A DNA stretch of 64,000 nt, taken from NCBI GenBank assembly GCA_951799425.1, contig OX637393.1:36839744-36903743 (forward strand). The letters are read 5' to 3'. How positions within the stretch are numbered: the stretch's first letter is position 1; each line of letters starts with the position of its first letter. Of this stretch, positions 23,401 through 35,935 are shown piece by piece. Under the pieces are notes generated by a model that worked only from the letters and a program-made list of their open reading frames with translations, made no database searches and had not been told where the DNA came from. The translations under genes were made by a program, and so were the position numbers. The DNA is from Ilex aquifolium (lineage: Eukaryota > Streptophyta > Magnoliopsida > Aquifoliales > Aquifoliaceae).

Positions 23401-23995
23401 TAGGGGTGTCCATAGGTTGGGTTGGCACATGAGACCTGTTACTCGGCCTGAAAAAATAAGACTGAAACTCAATAGGTTTGGTAGTTGGTCCGTCCGACCT
23501 TGAGCTCAATATCTTTTAAGAGAAAACTTGGGCCTGCCCCTCAAGCCCATTACCCGACTCCAAACTCGGTCCATTAGCCCACTTGTTTTTAAAAAAAATT
23601 GACAATTGAAAGTTATGTAGAATATTCCTTTAAGAAAAGAGTTATTTACTTAAATATTCAGTTGAGTAATTTAGGGTATTATTCATTATTCAATATTCAT
23701 TATTTACTTAAATACTAAACAATTCATCTCAAATAAAATTATTTATTTTTTATTTTTTTATCCAATTTGACTATTTTTTTAATTTAAAAATGTAATTTAC
23801 AAAAAGAGATATATATATATATATATATAAGATCCACCTAGTGAGTGATGGGTTGGGTTGAAGGTAGTCTACCCCTACCCGAAACTAGGCCTGCTCCGCC
23901 CGATAACTCACCTAGGTAAGGGCTTGGGCCTACCCTACCCAGGCCAAGCCCGAAAAAAAAAATTACGGGCCTTGTCCGGCCCATAGACACCCCTA
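23401..23995. mobile_element. Small non-autonomous hAT-type element, unit 1
   Basis: The ends are TAGGGGTGTCCAT and its near-inverse ATAGACACCCCTA, with GGTTGGG/CGGGCC-type subterminal matches. The flanks AGTGGTAT and AGTGAAAT agree at 6 of 8 bases, consistent with an old hAT target duplication. 595 bp, no coding capacity. Confidence 0.7.
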
Positions 23996-24003
23996 AGTGA
24001 AAT

Positions 24004-24887
24004 GCATTTTTTAGGGAAATTCGAAGGCCGGTCCCCTTTTGTGAACTTATTTGGTGATAAGTTTATCACGAAAACTTGTTTAATATTAAGTCCATTTTGA
24101 TCTCCATTGTCAAAAATACCCTCAGTTTTTATGTTTAATTAAAAAAAATTTGAAAACTAACAACTCCTAAATTTTAGGAGTTTGACTAACATTAAAATTC
24201 CCTCTCTCTTTTACCTATTTATATTCATAGAATATGACTATTTATTTCTCTCTTTCTCATATATGCATATATTAATATTAAAAAAAATATTAATATTCAA
24301 ACACAAAAAATTGTACCATTTAAATAAAAAAAAATAGTAACATTTAAATATAAAAAAATAGTAATATTCAAAAACAAAAAAAATAATAACATTGACTATT
24401 AATATTTAGGAAAATAATAGTAGTAACATGCTCAACAAAAAGAGTAACATGAACAATAACATGTTCAACAAAAATAGTAACATGCTCACAAAAACAGTAA
24501 CATGAACAGTAACATATTCAACAAAAATAGTAACATATCCAACAAAAATAGTAACATGCTCACAAAAACAGTAACATGAACAGTAACTTGTTAAAAAAAA
24601 ACAGTAACATAGAATATTCAAAAATAAAAAAATAGTAACATTCAAAATCAAAAGCAATAACATTTAAAATACATAATGACAACCTTCTGATCTGTGCATT
24701 CTTTAATTTCGAAATACATAATGACAATCTATCCTTTAAACCTCTAATCAATTAGCTTAAAGTTTTATATAGCTGGTCGACGATCATTGGACGATGTTTA
24801 AATTATTAATTTATATCTTAATTTTGAGATTCAACCTTCAATTTTGAGAATCTAGAACCAGTAGTGTGTGTGTGTGTATATATATAT

Positions 24888-24936
<49 letters not shown>

Positions 24937-25500
24937 AAGAGAGAGTATCAGTTATTCTTTGAATTTGAATTTCAAATTTATGTAAAAAATTTATTGGCAT
25001 ATCTTTATTGATAGTAAATTAAGGGATACCAAATTAACAATTTCCAAATTAGGAAACTAATTTAAAGTTGCTTTCAAGGAAGGGTATTTTGGAGTCTAAA
25101 AAAAATGGTGGACTTAACTACTTATTAGTAAGATTAAAAACGGACTTATCCCTATATAAGTTTCCTTGACGGACTAAATTCATTATAAGTCCATTAAAGA
25201 GGACTTAGCCCCAATTTTTACCACTTTTTATAGGTAGTAAAATGAAGCAGCTCACCAGCTCCCGAGATGGGGACTTGCACTCAGGCACGAAGGAGACCTT
25301 CCTGATCACAGCTTCCAAACCTAGTAAATGAAGCAAGGATAAAGGAGAATTCTATTTAGTTATATTGTTTTTAACTTGTGTTAGTTTAATTTACTTACTA
25401 CCATTTTCCACGTGCTTCACCTTTTACTAGCAAAAATAAAAAATAAACAAATCGATCATTGGGTAGTTGAGCACAAACTGGGATAACAACAATTTGTACA
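24004..25500. other. AT-rich non-coding DNA with minisatellite and microsatellites, unit 1
   Basis: No gene. Contains an AGTAACATG-based minisatellite (about 24408-24620, units such as AACAGTAACATGAACAGTAA) and a compound (GT)n-(TA)n-(GA)n microsatellite at about 24864-24945. Minus-strand open frames across the minisatellite are artefacts of the repeat. Confidence 0.6.
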
Positions 25501-25502
25501 AT

Positions 25503-26095
25503 CACTACAACAAAAATCGTTTTTTGCGACGTTTTTTTTCGTCGCTAAACTAAAAAAAATCGTGGCCAATTATTTTTTGCGACGTTTTTTTTTCGTCGCG
25601 TGTTCGTCGCAATAGCCTCATCGCAGAAAGTATTTTGCGACGCAATATTATTTTCATCGCAAAAAAAAAAAATTGCGACAAAAAAAAAAACTTCGCAAAA
25701 ATTTCAAAAAACGTAGATAAAATCTATTCCACTAGCGTAAAAAATAAAAAATAATAATTTAATTAATTTTTCGCGACGTAAAAAAATCGCCGCAAATAAT
25801 TTTGTACATAAATAAAAAATGTAAAAAAAAAATAATTTAATTAATTTTTTGCGACGTAAAGAACTCGTCGCAAAGAATTTTTTACGTAAATTAAAAATAT
25901 AAAAAATAATAATTTAATTAATTTTTAGCGACATAAAAAAATCGTCGCAAATAATTTTTTACATAAATAAAAAATGTAAAAAATAATTGAATAAATACAT
26001 TTGTGACGTATAAAAAGCGTCGCGAAAATGATGTTACTTTAATTTTTTTAGCGACGATTTTAATTTCGTCACAAAAAAGTTCATTTTTTTTTTAA
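25503..26095. mobile_element. CACTA-like element end with subterminal hairpin repeats, unit 1
   Basis: Begins CACTACAACAAAAATCG, the style of plant CACTA (EnSpm) termini, followed by many GCGACG/CGTCGC motifs. From about 25757 there are three tandem units of about 78 bp, each opening AATTTAATTAATTTTT and containing an inverted GCGACG..AAAA..CGTCGC pair. The opposite CACTA terminus was not found, so this is a fragment or an element disrupted by later LINE insertion. Confidence 0.6.
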
Positions 26096-26363
26096 AATAA
26101 CCTTGTATAAAAAATGATATTCCAATAAAATTTTTCACCTGTACACCTATAATACCTGTGTTCAATAAAAAACTAACACAATTAATACATTTCACATATT
26201 TTCCATTCAACAACCAACACAAACTAACATCAAATACCATACTAACAAAAACAAAAAATATAATACACTTAATAAAAGTTATACAAATCATCAAAATATC
26301 CAACAATGTAATCTACATACAAGTTTCCAAAAATATTTTAATACATAACCAAAAGTGACCACT

Positions 26364-26622
26364 AGCAAATCATCATACCCAAAAAAAATTTTGTGACGTC
26401 CGAAAATTTAGGTTGAGCACAAACTTCATTAATAGTCTTTTACTCTAGTATCAGCAGATACTGACGAATCCTTCGTGAATTGAAAAAATGTGGGACTTTT
26501 CTTTGAAGCCTCAACAAGTCAAGAAGCTCGGATTCAACATTTTCCAATGCATTAGCTTTTAGTGCTACAATGTACAAAGCAGATGCATAGTTTCCAGAAC
26601 CTCCAAATAATGACAAAGGCTC
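26364..26622 (-). pseudogene. Mitochondrial ATP synthase subunit O (OSCP) exon fragment, unit 1
   Basis: The minus strand has an acceptor-like TTTCAG, then PLSLFGGSGNYASALYI, KANAL-NVESELLD, a signature of plant mitochondrial ATP synthase OSCP. One base is missing after the ESELLD segment (compare unit 3), which shifts the frame. A second indel lies near the end of the homology, after which NEVCAQPKFSDVTK can still be read. This is a single exon embedded in transposon debris, unlinked to any other OSCP exon, so it is a transduplicated gene piece. Confidence 0.7.
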
Positions 26623-26729
26623 CTGAAATGCCACAGACAAAAAATGAATGATTAACATAAGTGAAACTGTCATAGATCCAAGAATATAACTTGTGGATAT
26701 TTTGTTCATTGGAGAAATGAACAGTATCA

Positions 26730-26937
26730 TTTTTTTTTTTTAACAAAGGTAAAATTTTATTTATTAACCAAGTAACATTACAAGAAGCAAATGAAAGACA
26801 TAAACGCCTTAACAGAAACAAACCAACTCAAAGTAAGGCACAAACGCCTGTCAAAACAACCAAAATTTAAAAGGTCAAAAGCAAACAAAAACAAGTATGC
26901 TCCCAGTTCAGATTCTTCATAGCAGCCACAACCCTTC
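26730..26937 (-). mobile_element. LINE-a 3' end with poly-A tail, unit 1 (left of LTR insertion)
   Basis: On the minus strand this reads as a LINE 3' UTR ending TTTACCTTTGTTA followed by an A tail (12 T at 26730-26741 on the plus strand). It continues across the LTR element at 35281, where the coding part lies. Confidence 0.65.
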
Positions 26938-27402
26938 TGTTGGGACATTTCTGTCAAGTGGGTCCACCAGCCTCACTCCCAACGAAGGAATTGACATATA
27001 TCACAAGTGGGACCTGCTACAATAAATAAAGGCAGGTAATGAGTGTTTTTAGTAGGCTAGCCATGCCTATTCTCTCTGCATTGACGGCTGCACAGTACAT
27101 GATGGTAAGTGTCTCTAATTTTCTCTATATATGTGGGTGAAGACCCAAGAAAGAGGGGGCCTCAAGTATGAGCACTTCAGCTCCATACTACACACACACA
27201 CTTATATTTTCTGGTTTATACACTTGTCTAGACCGGTATTGATCGCAATACTGACTTAGGCATCGGAGGGGCCTCCCCTGGCTCAACGCCGGGGGTCCTT
27301 CTGACCTTTTTTTCATCTTGCAGCTCATGGATTGGATGATATTCGAAGACTAGGGGCGCATCTCAAATCGGTTCAGTGATTGTGCGGATTTTTACCCCCA
27401 CA
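26938..27402 (+). repeat. 5' LTR
   Basis: 465 bp, TG...CA ends. Contains a TATATATG box about 190 bp in (near 27126), and ACACACACAC then CTTATATTTTC further on. No difference from the 3' LTR was found by eye. Confidence 0.9.
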
Positions 27403-27405
27403 ATT

Positions 27406-27422
27406 TGGCGCCGTCTGTGGGA
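27406..27422 (+). promoter_or_regulatory. Retrotransposon primer-binding site
   Basis: TGGCGCCGTCTGTGGGA begins three bases after the left LTR. The first nine bases complement the 3' end of tRNA-Asp including CCA; the rest matches imperfectly, so the primer identity is uncertain. Confidence 0.7.
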
Positions 27423-30400
27423 TTCGAAGCAAGTGTGTCCTCAAAATCTTCGTATCACTCAGTTCATGAGACGGGCTCAACTTTTGGAACCTCTGATGTA
27501 TCTCTTTCGGATCAGAGTCGAATTCTTCGGTCTTTTCTATAGACGAGTTACAGCACTTGGTGTGCTTTAAACTCAAAAATGAAAGCATCACAAAATTGTT
27601 GCAAGGTCCCACCATGGATATCTCCACGTGAACCTACTGACCAGAATTCATATTCATAAAATCTCATCAGTTCTTGTTTTCGGGATATATGTTCTTCTCT
27701 CGACCTTTTCCCTCACTATTTTTCTTTATCTGCGAGTTCGGGGTGTCACTGTCATGATAAAATTCCATAGGAAGCTGCTTGGATCTTTGTATATGAACAC
27801 CCATGACCCCATTAATATTTCTGGGCCTCAGTTCGGTCTTTGTTTTTCATCGCTCTCGTTCATGAAACTCGGTATTCATCCTCAAGAAAGAGGGGGGCAT
27901 TCACATGGTTAGCCTCATTAAACTGATGGAGATGGCCACTCATCTTATAGTCCCCGATTGAGATGTATCGGCACTAAGCAAACATGAGCTGTTTGGTGTA
28001 TCACTCATTTCAAATGTTATGAAGCCCGAGGTCTCTCAACTTTCTATAATTCTATGGATGAATGTTCTATGACGTCAGAGGTTGCACGAAATTCCTCTCC
28101 ACGACAGTCGTATCATGTGTACAAGTCGAGATCAATCGCTCAAATGTGCTATCTTTACACGGGCTCTCTACTACATATCTTACGCTCGGAGTTTCCCAAA
28201 TACAGATAAGTATTTTGCTCGTGATGATCAATATAAGTTATGATAAACTCCTGTTTTCACTGACATGAATGGACATTAACTCGGTCTTTCTTTCAAACCT
28301 ACAAGAAAGACCCCCACAATATATTTGCAAGATCCCATGGAAGCCTCCATACGACTGACCACAAAGCCTAAATTCACAAAGTAGTCTTTGTATTTTATTA
28401 GTAAACCCTCTACTGTGAGGCACAACAAAGTAGCCTGTTATGACCCATAAGATAATTCCTTACTTTGATGTATTGTCTTGTGGTGGTCGGCATGTCCTTC
28501 GGCCTGGTTATGGTGATCAATTTTTGTTCTATACTCATGCTAAACACGAACTTAGTTTGCCACTATGCCCGACATCACCTAGGAGGTTGTTTTCATCTAG
28601 TGTTAGTCGGTCCATCCACTATGAGGTGGTCAGCCCATCATCCACAGATGCATGGTCTGTCGTCGAGGGTGATTCGGGACGTGCTCATATACTCTTGTCT
28701 ATTGCCAAACTCATTTACATGTCCATGGGGCTCTCTATATTATATCTCTGCGCATGGAGTTCGAAAAATGCACAAATAAGTATTCTCACATATTCCATCC
28801 AAGCTCAATGGTAGCTCGGTCGTCGTCATGCGATGCACGTAAGTGTTCATAGAGAATCATGTGGTCCATGCCTCGACATATCATTCACAAGGTGGTTCGC
28901 CAACCTTGGATCAACTGGCTTACATACCCAAGTCGTCATTCGTCGGAGTAAATGGGTTCTCTTTCTATTGTCATGAGTGAAATGAAAACCCAGGAAAAGG
29001 ACCTTGCTCGGTATTCATTTTGGGTTTCATTCGTGTATCTCGGCTTATCTCTGCATGTCTTTACAGTGCAAAGGGCAAGCAACCCACAAGTCTTTTTAAG
29101 TGCAAATATATAGGCCAAGTCAAAAGTCGAGTCCCGCTCACTACTCTTTGTGACAACTATGTATTAGCTTGAAGGCAAAAATTTTACAGTTAGCAAGGGC
29201 TAGTAAAGCCGACATGTTGCTCTAGTAGCATTTGGCAAAAACGACACTTATTCACTTAGGGAACTCATACATGTATACATAAGCACACAGACGATAAAAA
29301 AATCGTGATATTTAGCCTTTGATGGCTAATAGGAAGTGGAGCTTCCTGCGTACAACTTTCTTTGTTGTTTGAGTATTGCAGGACTTAGTTATGGGCTTTG
29401 AACTCAGCTGGGTTTTCTCTCGCCACCGTCGGCATGACCCAAGGGGTGGTCGGCGAACTCGAATGAATCATGAAGTAAAGATTAATCTTACCATCTCCAA
29501 AAATTCAGAGGAGCTGGGTACAATCTTGAAAGACCGGTCTTTTCCAAAGCCTTTCGAGATGATCTTGATGCAAAACACAGCAACTAGCTTCCTTTGTACA
29601 TCCTAAACTGCTCAAGCAATGAACGGGGCCAGTCCATCATCCGTGGGTGCTTTAAGCGACCAAGAGCAATTTTCTCAATCGAGTGTAGTATTCTACAACA
29701 AGGACTCTCGCACCTTCAATCTGTTATCCAAATGGTGGTTTGGCCATGATATTGTATATTTCTCGGCTATCCGAAGGTGGTTGATATATTTATTCGCAAA
29801 GATATTGCTCTACTTCGGCACTTCGGTTGCTCGGCACTTCATAAGAGGCGATTGACCTATCAACCACAAGGGAGTTAATCCATCCAATGATCGGCCTATC
29901 ACCCACGAGTGGCTGTGATCAGTCCCACTTCTCGGGCAGGCCAGCAACTTCGGCACACCGACTCTCTGGTTTTTCCTTAGTTACAAATGGGTGTCATCTT
30001 GAATCCCTCTCGGCGGATGTCGATGCCATGCAAATGCAACTCTTGACACATTACAACTCGGCAAACGAAGACAAAAAAAAAATGAAGCTTCAAGAACCAA
30101 GCTAAGTATAAAAAGGTCACTCAGCGAAGGGGTTCGGGCTCTCATCAAGAAGCTCTCAGCTTACTAACCCCAAGAAAAATCTCTCGGCATCCCCAAGGAA
30201 ACAAATGTTCTCGGCGTCACTCTGATGGTGGTCGGAGCCGTCGTAACAATAACACAGCAGCTTTGTGAATGGTCGACGCATCCATCCGAAGCTAATTAGA
30301 ATTCAGTACAACCGAGTCTAAACCTGTCCGAGAGCCCGGCTTGTAGCACTTGACTTCTCGGCATCACCAAGACGTCTCGGCCTCAAAAGTCCCTTATTTT

Positions 30401-33400
30401 GGCGTAACGCCGAAGCACTCACAACAGGGGACATGTCCCGAGGTCACGTGTTCTCAGAACAAAAGTGCTCGGCTTCTCTCTTGGTCTGTTCAAGGGGATC
30501 TCGGGTTATCAAGATTGTCTTCGAAACATGTTTTGGAGATCGGCTATCTCTATTTTATTTCCATGCGTGACGTTCAGCAGTAAACACAAAGATAAAGCTG
30601 ATTTCTGGGCATTGAACTCGACTAGTTTGTCTCGTTCTCATTGCAATCCGAGTATCCGTGGTGCTCGGCGGTTCTCTCTACCGTTGATGCTGATTTCATA
30701 AATCTCATAGTATCTCCATTATATGGGTGGAGAGAAGTGGGTCAGTTCTGGACTTGAAGAAATAATATTTGCCTTGAACTCAAAATAGAGTTAATGGTCG
30801 GTGGATCACTCGAACTTCTATTTGGTTCCAAGGAAAGGCATCATATGTCAGGATTCAAACCAAATGGGTTCTCTATGTGCTACTAGCAAAAGTAGAATGA
30901 AGACTCAGAAGTACCTTGCTCGGCCTTTGTTATGCTTCACGTGAACCAATGACACCAAGCTAAGTCCCAGTATTTTCTCAGTGTAGGACATGGAAGGTGG
31001 ATTATTTTCTTCCACCCAAAATATGTTTTCTTGTGATAAAGAACTAGTGTTTGTACTATCGATTCGAGCATTAAGCATGGAAAATATCTTCGGAATCGCC
31101 TTTGACGGAGGACAAGTTCACTATTCGGCGCAAGAACCCAGCAAATACGAGCATTGCCCAGTGAGGTAATTCCAGCTCTTTAATGACGCGGTCGGCTCAA
31201 AATATTTTCAAGCTCTCTTAAAGTCTAGCAGATCAGATTGCTCCTTTTCTCTTGAGCTCACTAGAGTTCGAAATCTTCACTTCAACTCCTCAAGAACTTG
31301 GCCCCGAACAGTGACGACGTGGTTCAATGACCACACCCAATAAAAAGTTCTGCAGTGCTCAAATTCAAAGAAACTCATGCTTGATCGATCTATCAACCAG
31401 CAATGGTTTAGTACATCACCAAAAATTTGGTCAACATAGCCAGGAGGGAGATTGACCCTTCATTGGTGCTCGGGCCTATGACACTAAGCACATGCCCATC
31501 CATCATGGCATGAGAATGGAGCTCAGGCTCCAATAATGTATCACACACTCGGAGTTCATCCAATATAGAGATTCCGTCGGCCTCTCATGGTATTGATCCA
31601 GACTTTGTTGTTACGGTTCGCACATGATCACACAAGTCACGCGGATCAAATGGACGGAGAGCAAGAAATTGGTAACTCTTTTTGGATACCTATCCAAAGA
31701 AAGAGACTGCAACAAAGATACAAAGACACTCGGCGTCGGCAAAGTGAGCTACCTGTTTCACCGTCAAAACCCAGTGGTGGTTTGGGTGGCCTGTCTATCA
31801 TCAGCATCTTCCATGGTGCTCGGGCACCCACTAACGTGCAGCCAAGGAGCTGCTCGCCTTGTTCAAGTGGACCTCCAGCTTCAACTTTTGGTCACTATAA
31901 AATGGCTACTCACCTAAGGCTCATTCTCGTACACATGGATAGAGGTGCAGCTGCTTCAACAAAACCCAGAAGTTCTATATATCACCTGGATGCAATTTCA
32001 TCCGAGACATGCTCGGCACCGTTGGGAATCTGCTAGGCATCATCATAACGCCAACCAACAATCATGAATAGATTTGAGAGGAGAGACCGAAAGCTTCGCA
32101 TTATCTGGATGATCTCCGAGTAAGAGAAGTAAACACCTTCACCAGCTTTTGATGCTCGGCCTTATCGAAACAAAGCTCGGCACTCGGCACTCGGCGCCGA
32201 GAAGAGCTAGTCGCTTCTTGTAGATCATTGCGGTGATCGGGGAAATTTCTCTTAACAGTTTATGAGCGTGAAACCGAGTTGGATAGAACCATGACGTAGC
32301 CTCAAAACCTCCTCACAATGGGGGCATATCTCTAGAACCAGTGATACTCGGCGTCCGCAACCGAGGCGATCGGCATCAAACTCAAATATTTGTGCAGTTT
32401 CACTCCTCGGACACTACTATCAAGCCCTCGGCGGCTAGTCGAGGAAAGAAATTTCAGCTCCGTTTGGGCGCCTTCCAGTTACTATAGACTTCCTCAAGCA
32501 ACCTAGGAGGGGCTTTGATCGGCATGGCTAGTTGAATCCAAGCTTCTGAAGTGGGCAGCCAATCCTTGGGAGATGATTAGTCTATCCTTGTGCATCAATG
32601 GTGATTGGTTTACCGTCAAGAGGTGAATAAGCCACCCCACAAATTCTGCAAGCTTCATGGCGTGGTCCAAAGATGGATTGCCACCATTTTCATCTAGCAA
32701 AAGCAGAAATAATAGCCAGCTCTCAGAAGGTTTTTCAATTAAGCATTCTATCAAACACCGCAAAGGCACCGATCAAAGGCCAACGTTTCTGCTCAGCTCT
32801 TATTCGAATATCTGCATTCTTGGAGGGCTGGTCGACATCGTTACCCAAACCCAACGAAGGACAGAGCTGCATTATGTAATCACAGAAAGCTCAGACGGTC
32901 GGGCCGCCAGTAGAGGCGCTCGATCTATTACCCAGATGTTCTCGGTCTATCAATAACTCAGAAGTCAGCACGGCCCATGGCATATACGGTCAAGGGATAG
33001 GAAGGGTCTCCTAATTGACGGGTTCGAAATCAGGAAACCGAGCTATCGTGATGGTCTGTTTCACCTTGGCCTGGAATCTTCTAATTTGGCTCTTAGCCGC
33101 ACCGAGAAAAGGGGCAAATGTGGATGATTTTCTAATTCTACTCATTTCCTTCGGACATGGCAATGACACCATGATACGATTTCAAGCATCAGAAAGGATT
33201 TACTTCGCTTCGAGGGATTGTCCAATTCTGTGCATGCTCCAACTCTAAAGTTCTGCTTGGGAACAAGCAGACGAGAAGGACAGTTGAAATAAGGGGGAAC
33301 GAGCTCCTGACTCTTCACGGTTTTCTATCGCCGGGCAACTGAGAATTGATGTCGAGTGGTATCACAAGCATGAGACTGGATGACAAACTCAAGATAAAAG

Positions 33401-33436
33401 CCCTATATGTCTAGGCACAATGTGGGCTCCGGGCCT

Positions 33437-33822
33437 AAACATGGGTAAGCCTTTGCTCGGCCAAAGCACCGAAAGTCCTAATGTAGGCATAAAACCTCTC
33501 GGGGACAGGTTCAAGAATTTGGACTCGGGAGTACTTGTTCAAGGAGATAACACGAGCCAGGCGCTCGGTCGTTAGGGGTATGATCCCGAGGGGTGTAAGA
33601 CTCCACCCTTGGAGCAGCGCTCTCAAAATAAACACGAGCCAGACGCTCGGTCGTTAGGGGCATGGTCCCGAGGGGTATAAGACTCCACCCTTGGAGCAAC
33701 GCCCTCAAACACGGGTAAGCCTTTGCTCGGCCAAAGAACCAAAAGTCCTGTTGCAGGCAAAAACCTTTCGAGGACAAGTTCAAGGATTTGGACTCGGGAG
33801 TACTCCTTGCTTAGGGAGGTGA
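33437..33822. repeat. Nested direct repeats in the 3' interior of the LTR element
   Basis: Order A-B-B'-A'. A (about 33437-33545) and A' (about 33711-33820) share GGGTAAGCCTTTGCTCGGCC and GGACTCGGGAGTACT. B and B' (about 80 bp each, from 33551 and 33632) share CACGAGCCAG-CGCTCGGTCG and AGACTCCACCCTTGGAGCA, the latter with an internal inverted repeat. Confidence 0.8.
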
Positions 33823-34795
33823 CATGAGATTTTGGGTGAGACCCTAGACACAGTGCAATACAATTACAAGAAGAAGCTTGACCTAGTGTCAACATTTCAT
33901 GACGGGCATGAAGACCCTCTCTAGAAGAATCTCACTGAATGAACCCTTGAATTGCCAAACTACGGGTTTGATATATTCAAGACTCAGTTCAACAAGGTAC
34001 GCTTTTATTTATTTCAATTAAATGATAATTGAACATGATAAGAAAGGGCATGACTCAACGCCTAGTTGATCATCAAACTTGAGACTGTTAAGGCAAGGAA
34101 CAGATATGTTCGGACCTTCTTTTATGGGCATTCTAAAGGAGCCAAGATTATTTGGTCCCTCGACAGAGGACCTGGTGTATTCGGCATTTCTTTACAGAGG
34201 CAGACTTATTTTGATCTTTCTCAAGGACCATGGTTATTTGGTCCCTCTTCAGAGGACCGACTATTATTGCCCTCTTTAGGCTCGTTCATGCTTGACGTTC
34301 GTCGCATCCGATTACTGTAACCCTTCTCGGGATTCAGATATTATTATCTTATTTGGATTCTGGTTATGATTGTCCTATTCAAGACTAGACTCTCTCCAGT
34401 GGCTTGTTATGGTTGTATTTGGTATTCCATTACTCAACCCCTCAACAAGGCACTCCATTATTGCTCGGTCTCAAGGAACGCATCTGACTCATCTGAGACC
34501 TCTATATTCGGTCTATCTTCTAGAAATCTATGTGTTCGATCCTTCATGGGCCAGGTTTCTTCGGTCCTTTCTCGGGCCTATTGGGTTACTCTTCGGAGGC
34601 TAATACTATCCTTCTCGGGATTCTATTATGAGAGTATCGAACTATTTATACCATGGAAACGCCATCTATGGCACCGAGTAGATTGGATCTCGGTATATCT
34701 CTCTCAAGTTGCACCCCGCCAAGAAAGAGCGGATATTATCTCCTGAGACATGAGTATTCTACATAGCTTTCATCTCCTTTTGGGTATTCAAAGGA

Positions 34796-34815
34796 AATAA
34801 AAGCTGGGGGGCAGT
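34796..34815 (+). promoter_or_regulatory. Polypurine tract of the LTR element
   Basis: AATAAAAGCTGGGGGGCAGT directly precedes the right LTR, in the position and style used to prime plus-strand DNA synthesis. Confidence 0.75.
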
Positions 34816-35280
34816 TGTTGGGACATTTCTGTCAAGTGGGTCCACCAGCCTCACTCCCAACGAAGGAATTGACATATATCACAAGTGGGACCTGCTACAA
34901 TAAATAAAGGCAGGTAATGAGTGTTTTTAGTAGGCTAGCCATGCCTATTCTCTCTGCATTGACGGCTGCACAGTACATGATGGTAAGTGTCTCTAATTTT
35001 CTCTATATATGTGGGTGAAGACCCAAGAAAGAGGGGGCCTCAAGTATGAGCACTTCAGCTCCATACTACACACACACACTTATATTTTCTGGTTTATACA
35101 CTTGTCTAGACCGGTATTGATCGCAATACTGACTTAGGCATCGGAGGGGCCTCCCCTGGCTCAACGCCGGGGGTCCTTCTGACCTTTTTTTCATCTTGCA
35201 GCTCATGGATTGGATGATATTCGAAGACTAGGGGCGCATCTCAAATCGGTTCAGTGATTGTGCGGATTTTTACCCCCACA
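34816..35280 (+). repeat. 3' LTR
   Basis: Same length and apparently same sequence as the 5' LTR, followed by the second CCTTC target copy. Confidence 0.9.
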
Positions 35281-35935
35281 CCTTCCTTCTACTTCCAAAG
35301 CATTTCAAACAAATCAACACTTATTCAAAGTGCAGATTTCCAGCAAAACCCAAACAAGCAGCCCTTATCATCAAACAACACCTTCTTCTTTTTCCGCAGA
35401 ATAGGTAATCCCCACTTAGGAAAATTACAAGGCATACCTTTCATCCTATGAAGCAAAACCCCATCACCAATCCAATTATCACAGAAAAAGTCAGTATTCT
35501 TTCCATTTACAATTAAAACCTTTGAACCAGCAACAACCAGCTCAAAGTATGGTCTTAGTAATTCAAAGCTAGCGAAATGAGTTTTACCAAGACAACGTAA
35601 AAGACTTCTTCCACTAAAAAATTTAGAATTAAAAACCTTAGCCCATAGAGAAGAATCCCTCATCAAATTCTAAACCTGCTTCATTCGAAGAGCTGTTTGG
35701 ATCTCCTCAAATTTCCTTAAGCCCAACCCTCCCTCATTTTTGGGCAAGGTGATCTTACTCCATGAAACCCAATGTCTTCTTTTCACATCCAACTTACTGG
35801 ACCACAAAAAACCAGACATTAAAGAATTAAGTCTAGAAACATAGTTTGCATTGACTCTTACCCTCTTACCATACTGATTCCTGACATTGACTCTAGTTTG
35901 CATTGACACAGACACCAAGTTCCATAGCATAAACT
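35281..35935 (-). pseudogene. LINE-a ORF2 C-terminal fragment, unit 1
   Basis: The minus strand reads LNSLMSGFLWSSKLD, RRHWVSWSKITLPKNEGGLG, then SLWAKVFNSKFF and FFCDNWIGDGVL. This order (RT thumb to zinc-binding linker) is typical of plant L1 LINEs. An in-frame TAG after LRMKQV (about 35667) interrupts it, and the protein ends before the zinc-binding Cys/His cluster. Truncated at its 5' side near 35935. The LTR element inserted just downstream of its coding remnant. Confidence 0.75.

Larger units (their letters stand above)
26938..35280 (+). mobile_element. LTR retrotransposon, non-autonomous (LARD-like), 8343 bp
   Basis: Two 465-bp LTRs that appear identical (26938-27402 and 34816-35280) start TGTTGGGACA and end CCCCCACA. 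CCTTC flanks both sides (26933-26937 and 35281-35285), and unit 3 shows the unfilled site with a single CCTTC near 59541. Orientation is plus from the primer-binding site after the left LTR and the purine tract before the right LTR. The 7413-bp interior has no open frame above 149 codons and no recognisable gag, protease, RT, RNase H or integrase motif, so it must have moved using enzymes of another element. It interrupts LINE-a. Confidence 0.9.

Noticed and set aside
24406..24663. Minus-strand ORFs of VTVFVSMLLFL type across the minisatellite
   Set aside because: Periodic translation of the AGTAACATG repeat; not a membrane protein gene.
25240..25330. Possible tRNA or SINE (CTCCCGAGATGGGGACTTGCAC block)
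   Set aside because: No A/B box pair or cloverleaf could be drawn; left as unassigned. No convincing tRNA gene was found in the window.
25757..25985. CRISPR-like regularly spaced repeats
   Set aside because: Units are contiguous tandem copies with palindromes, no unique spacers, and the DNA is eukaryotic nuclear.
31587..32036. 149-codon ORF in the LTR element considered as gag
   Set aside because: No capsid or zinc-knuckle motif, far from the primer-binding site, Ser/Pro/Arg-rich low-information composition.
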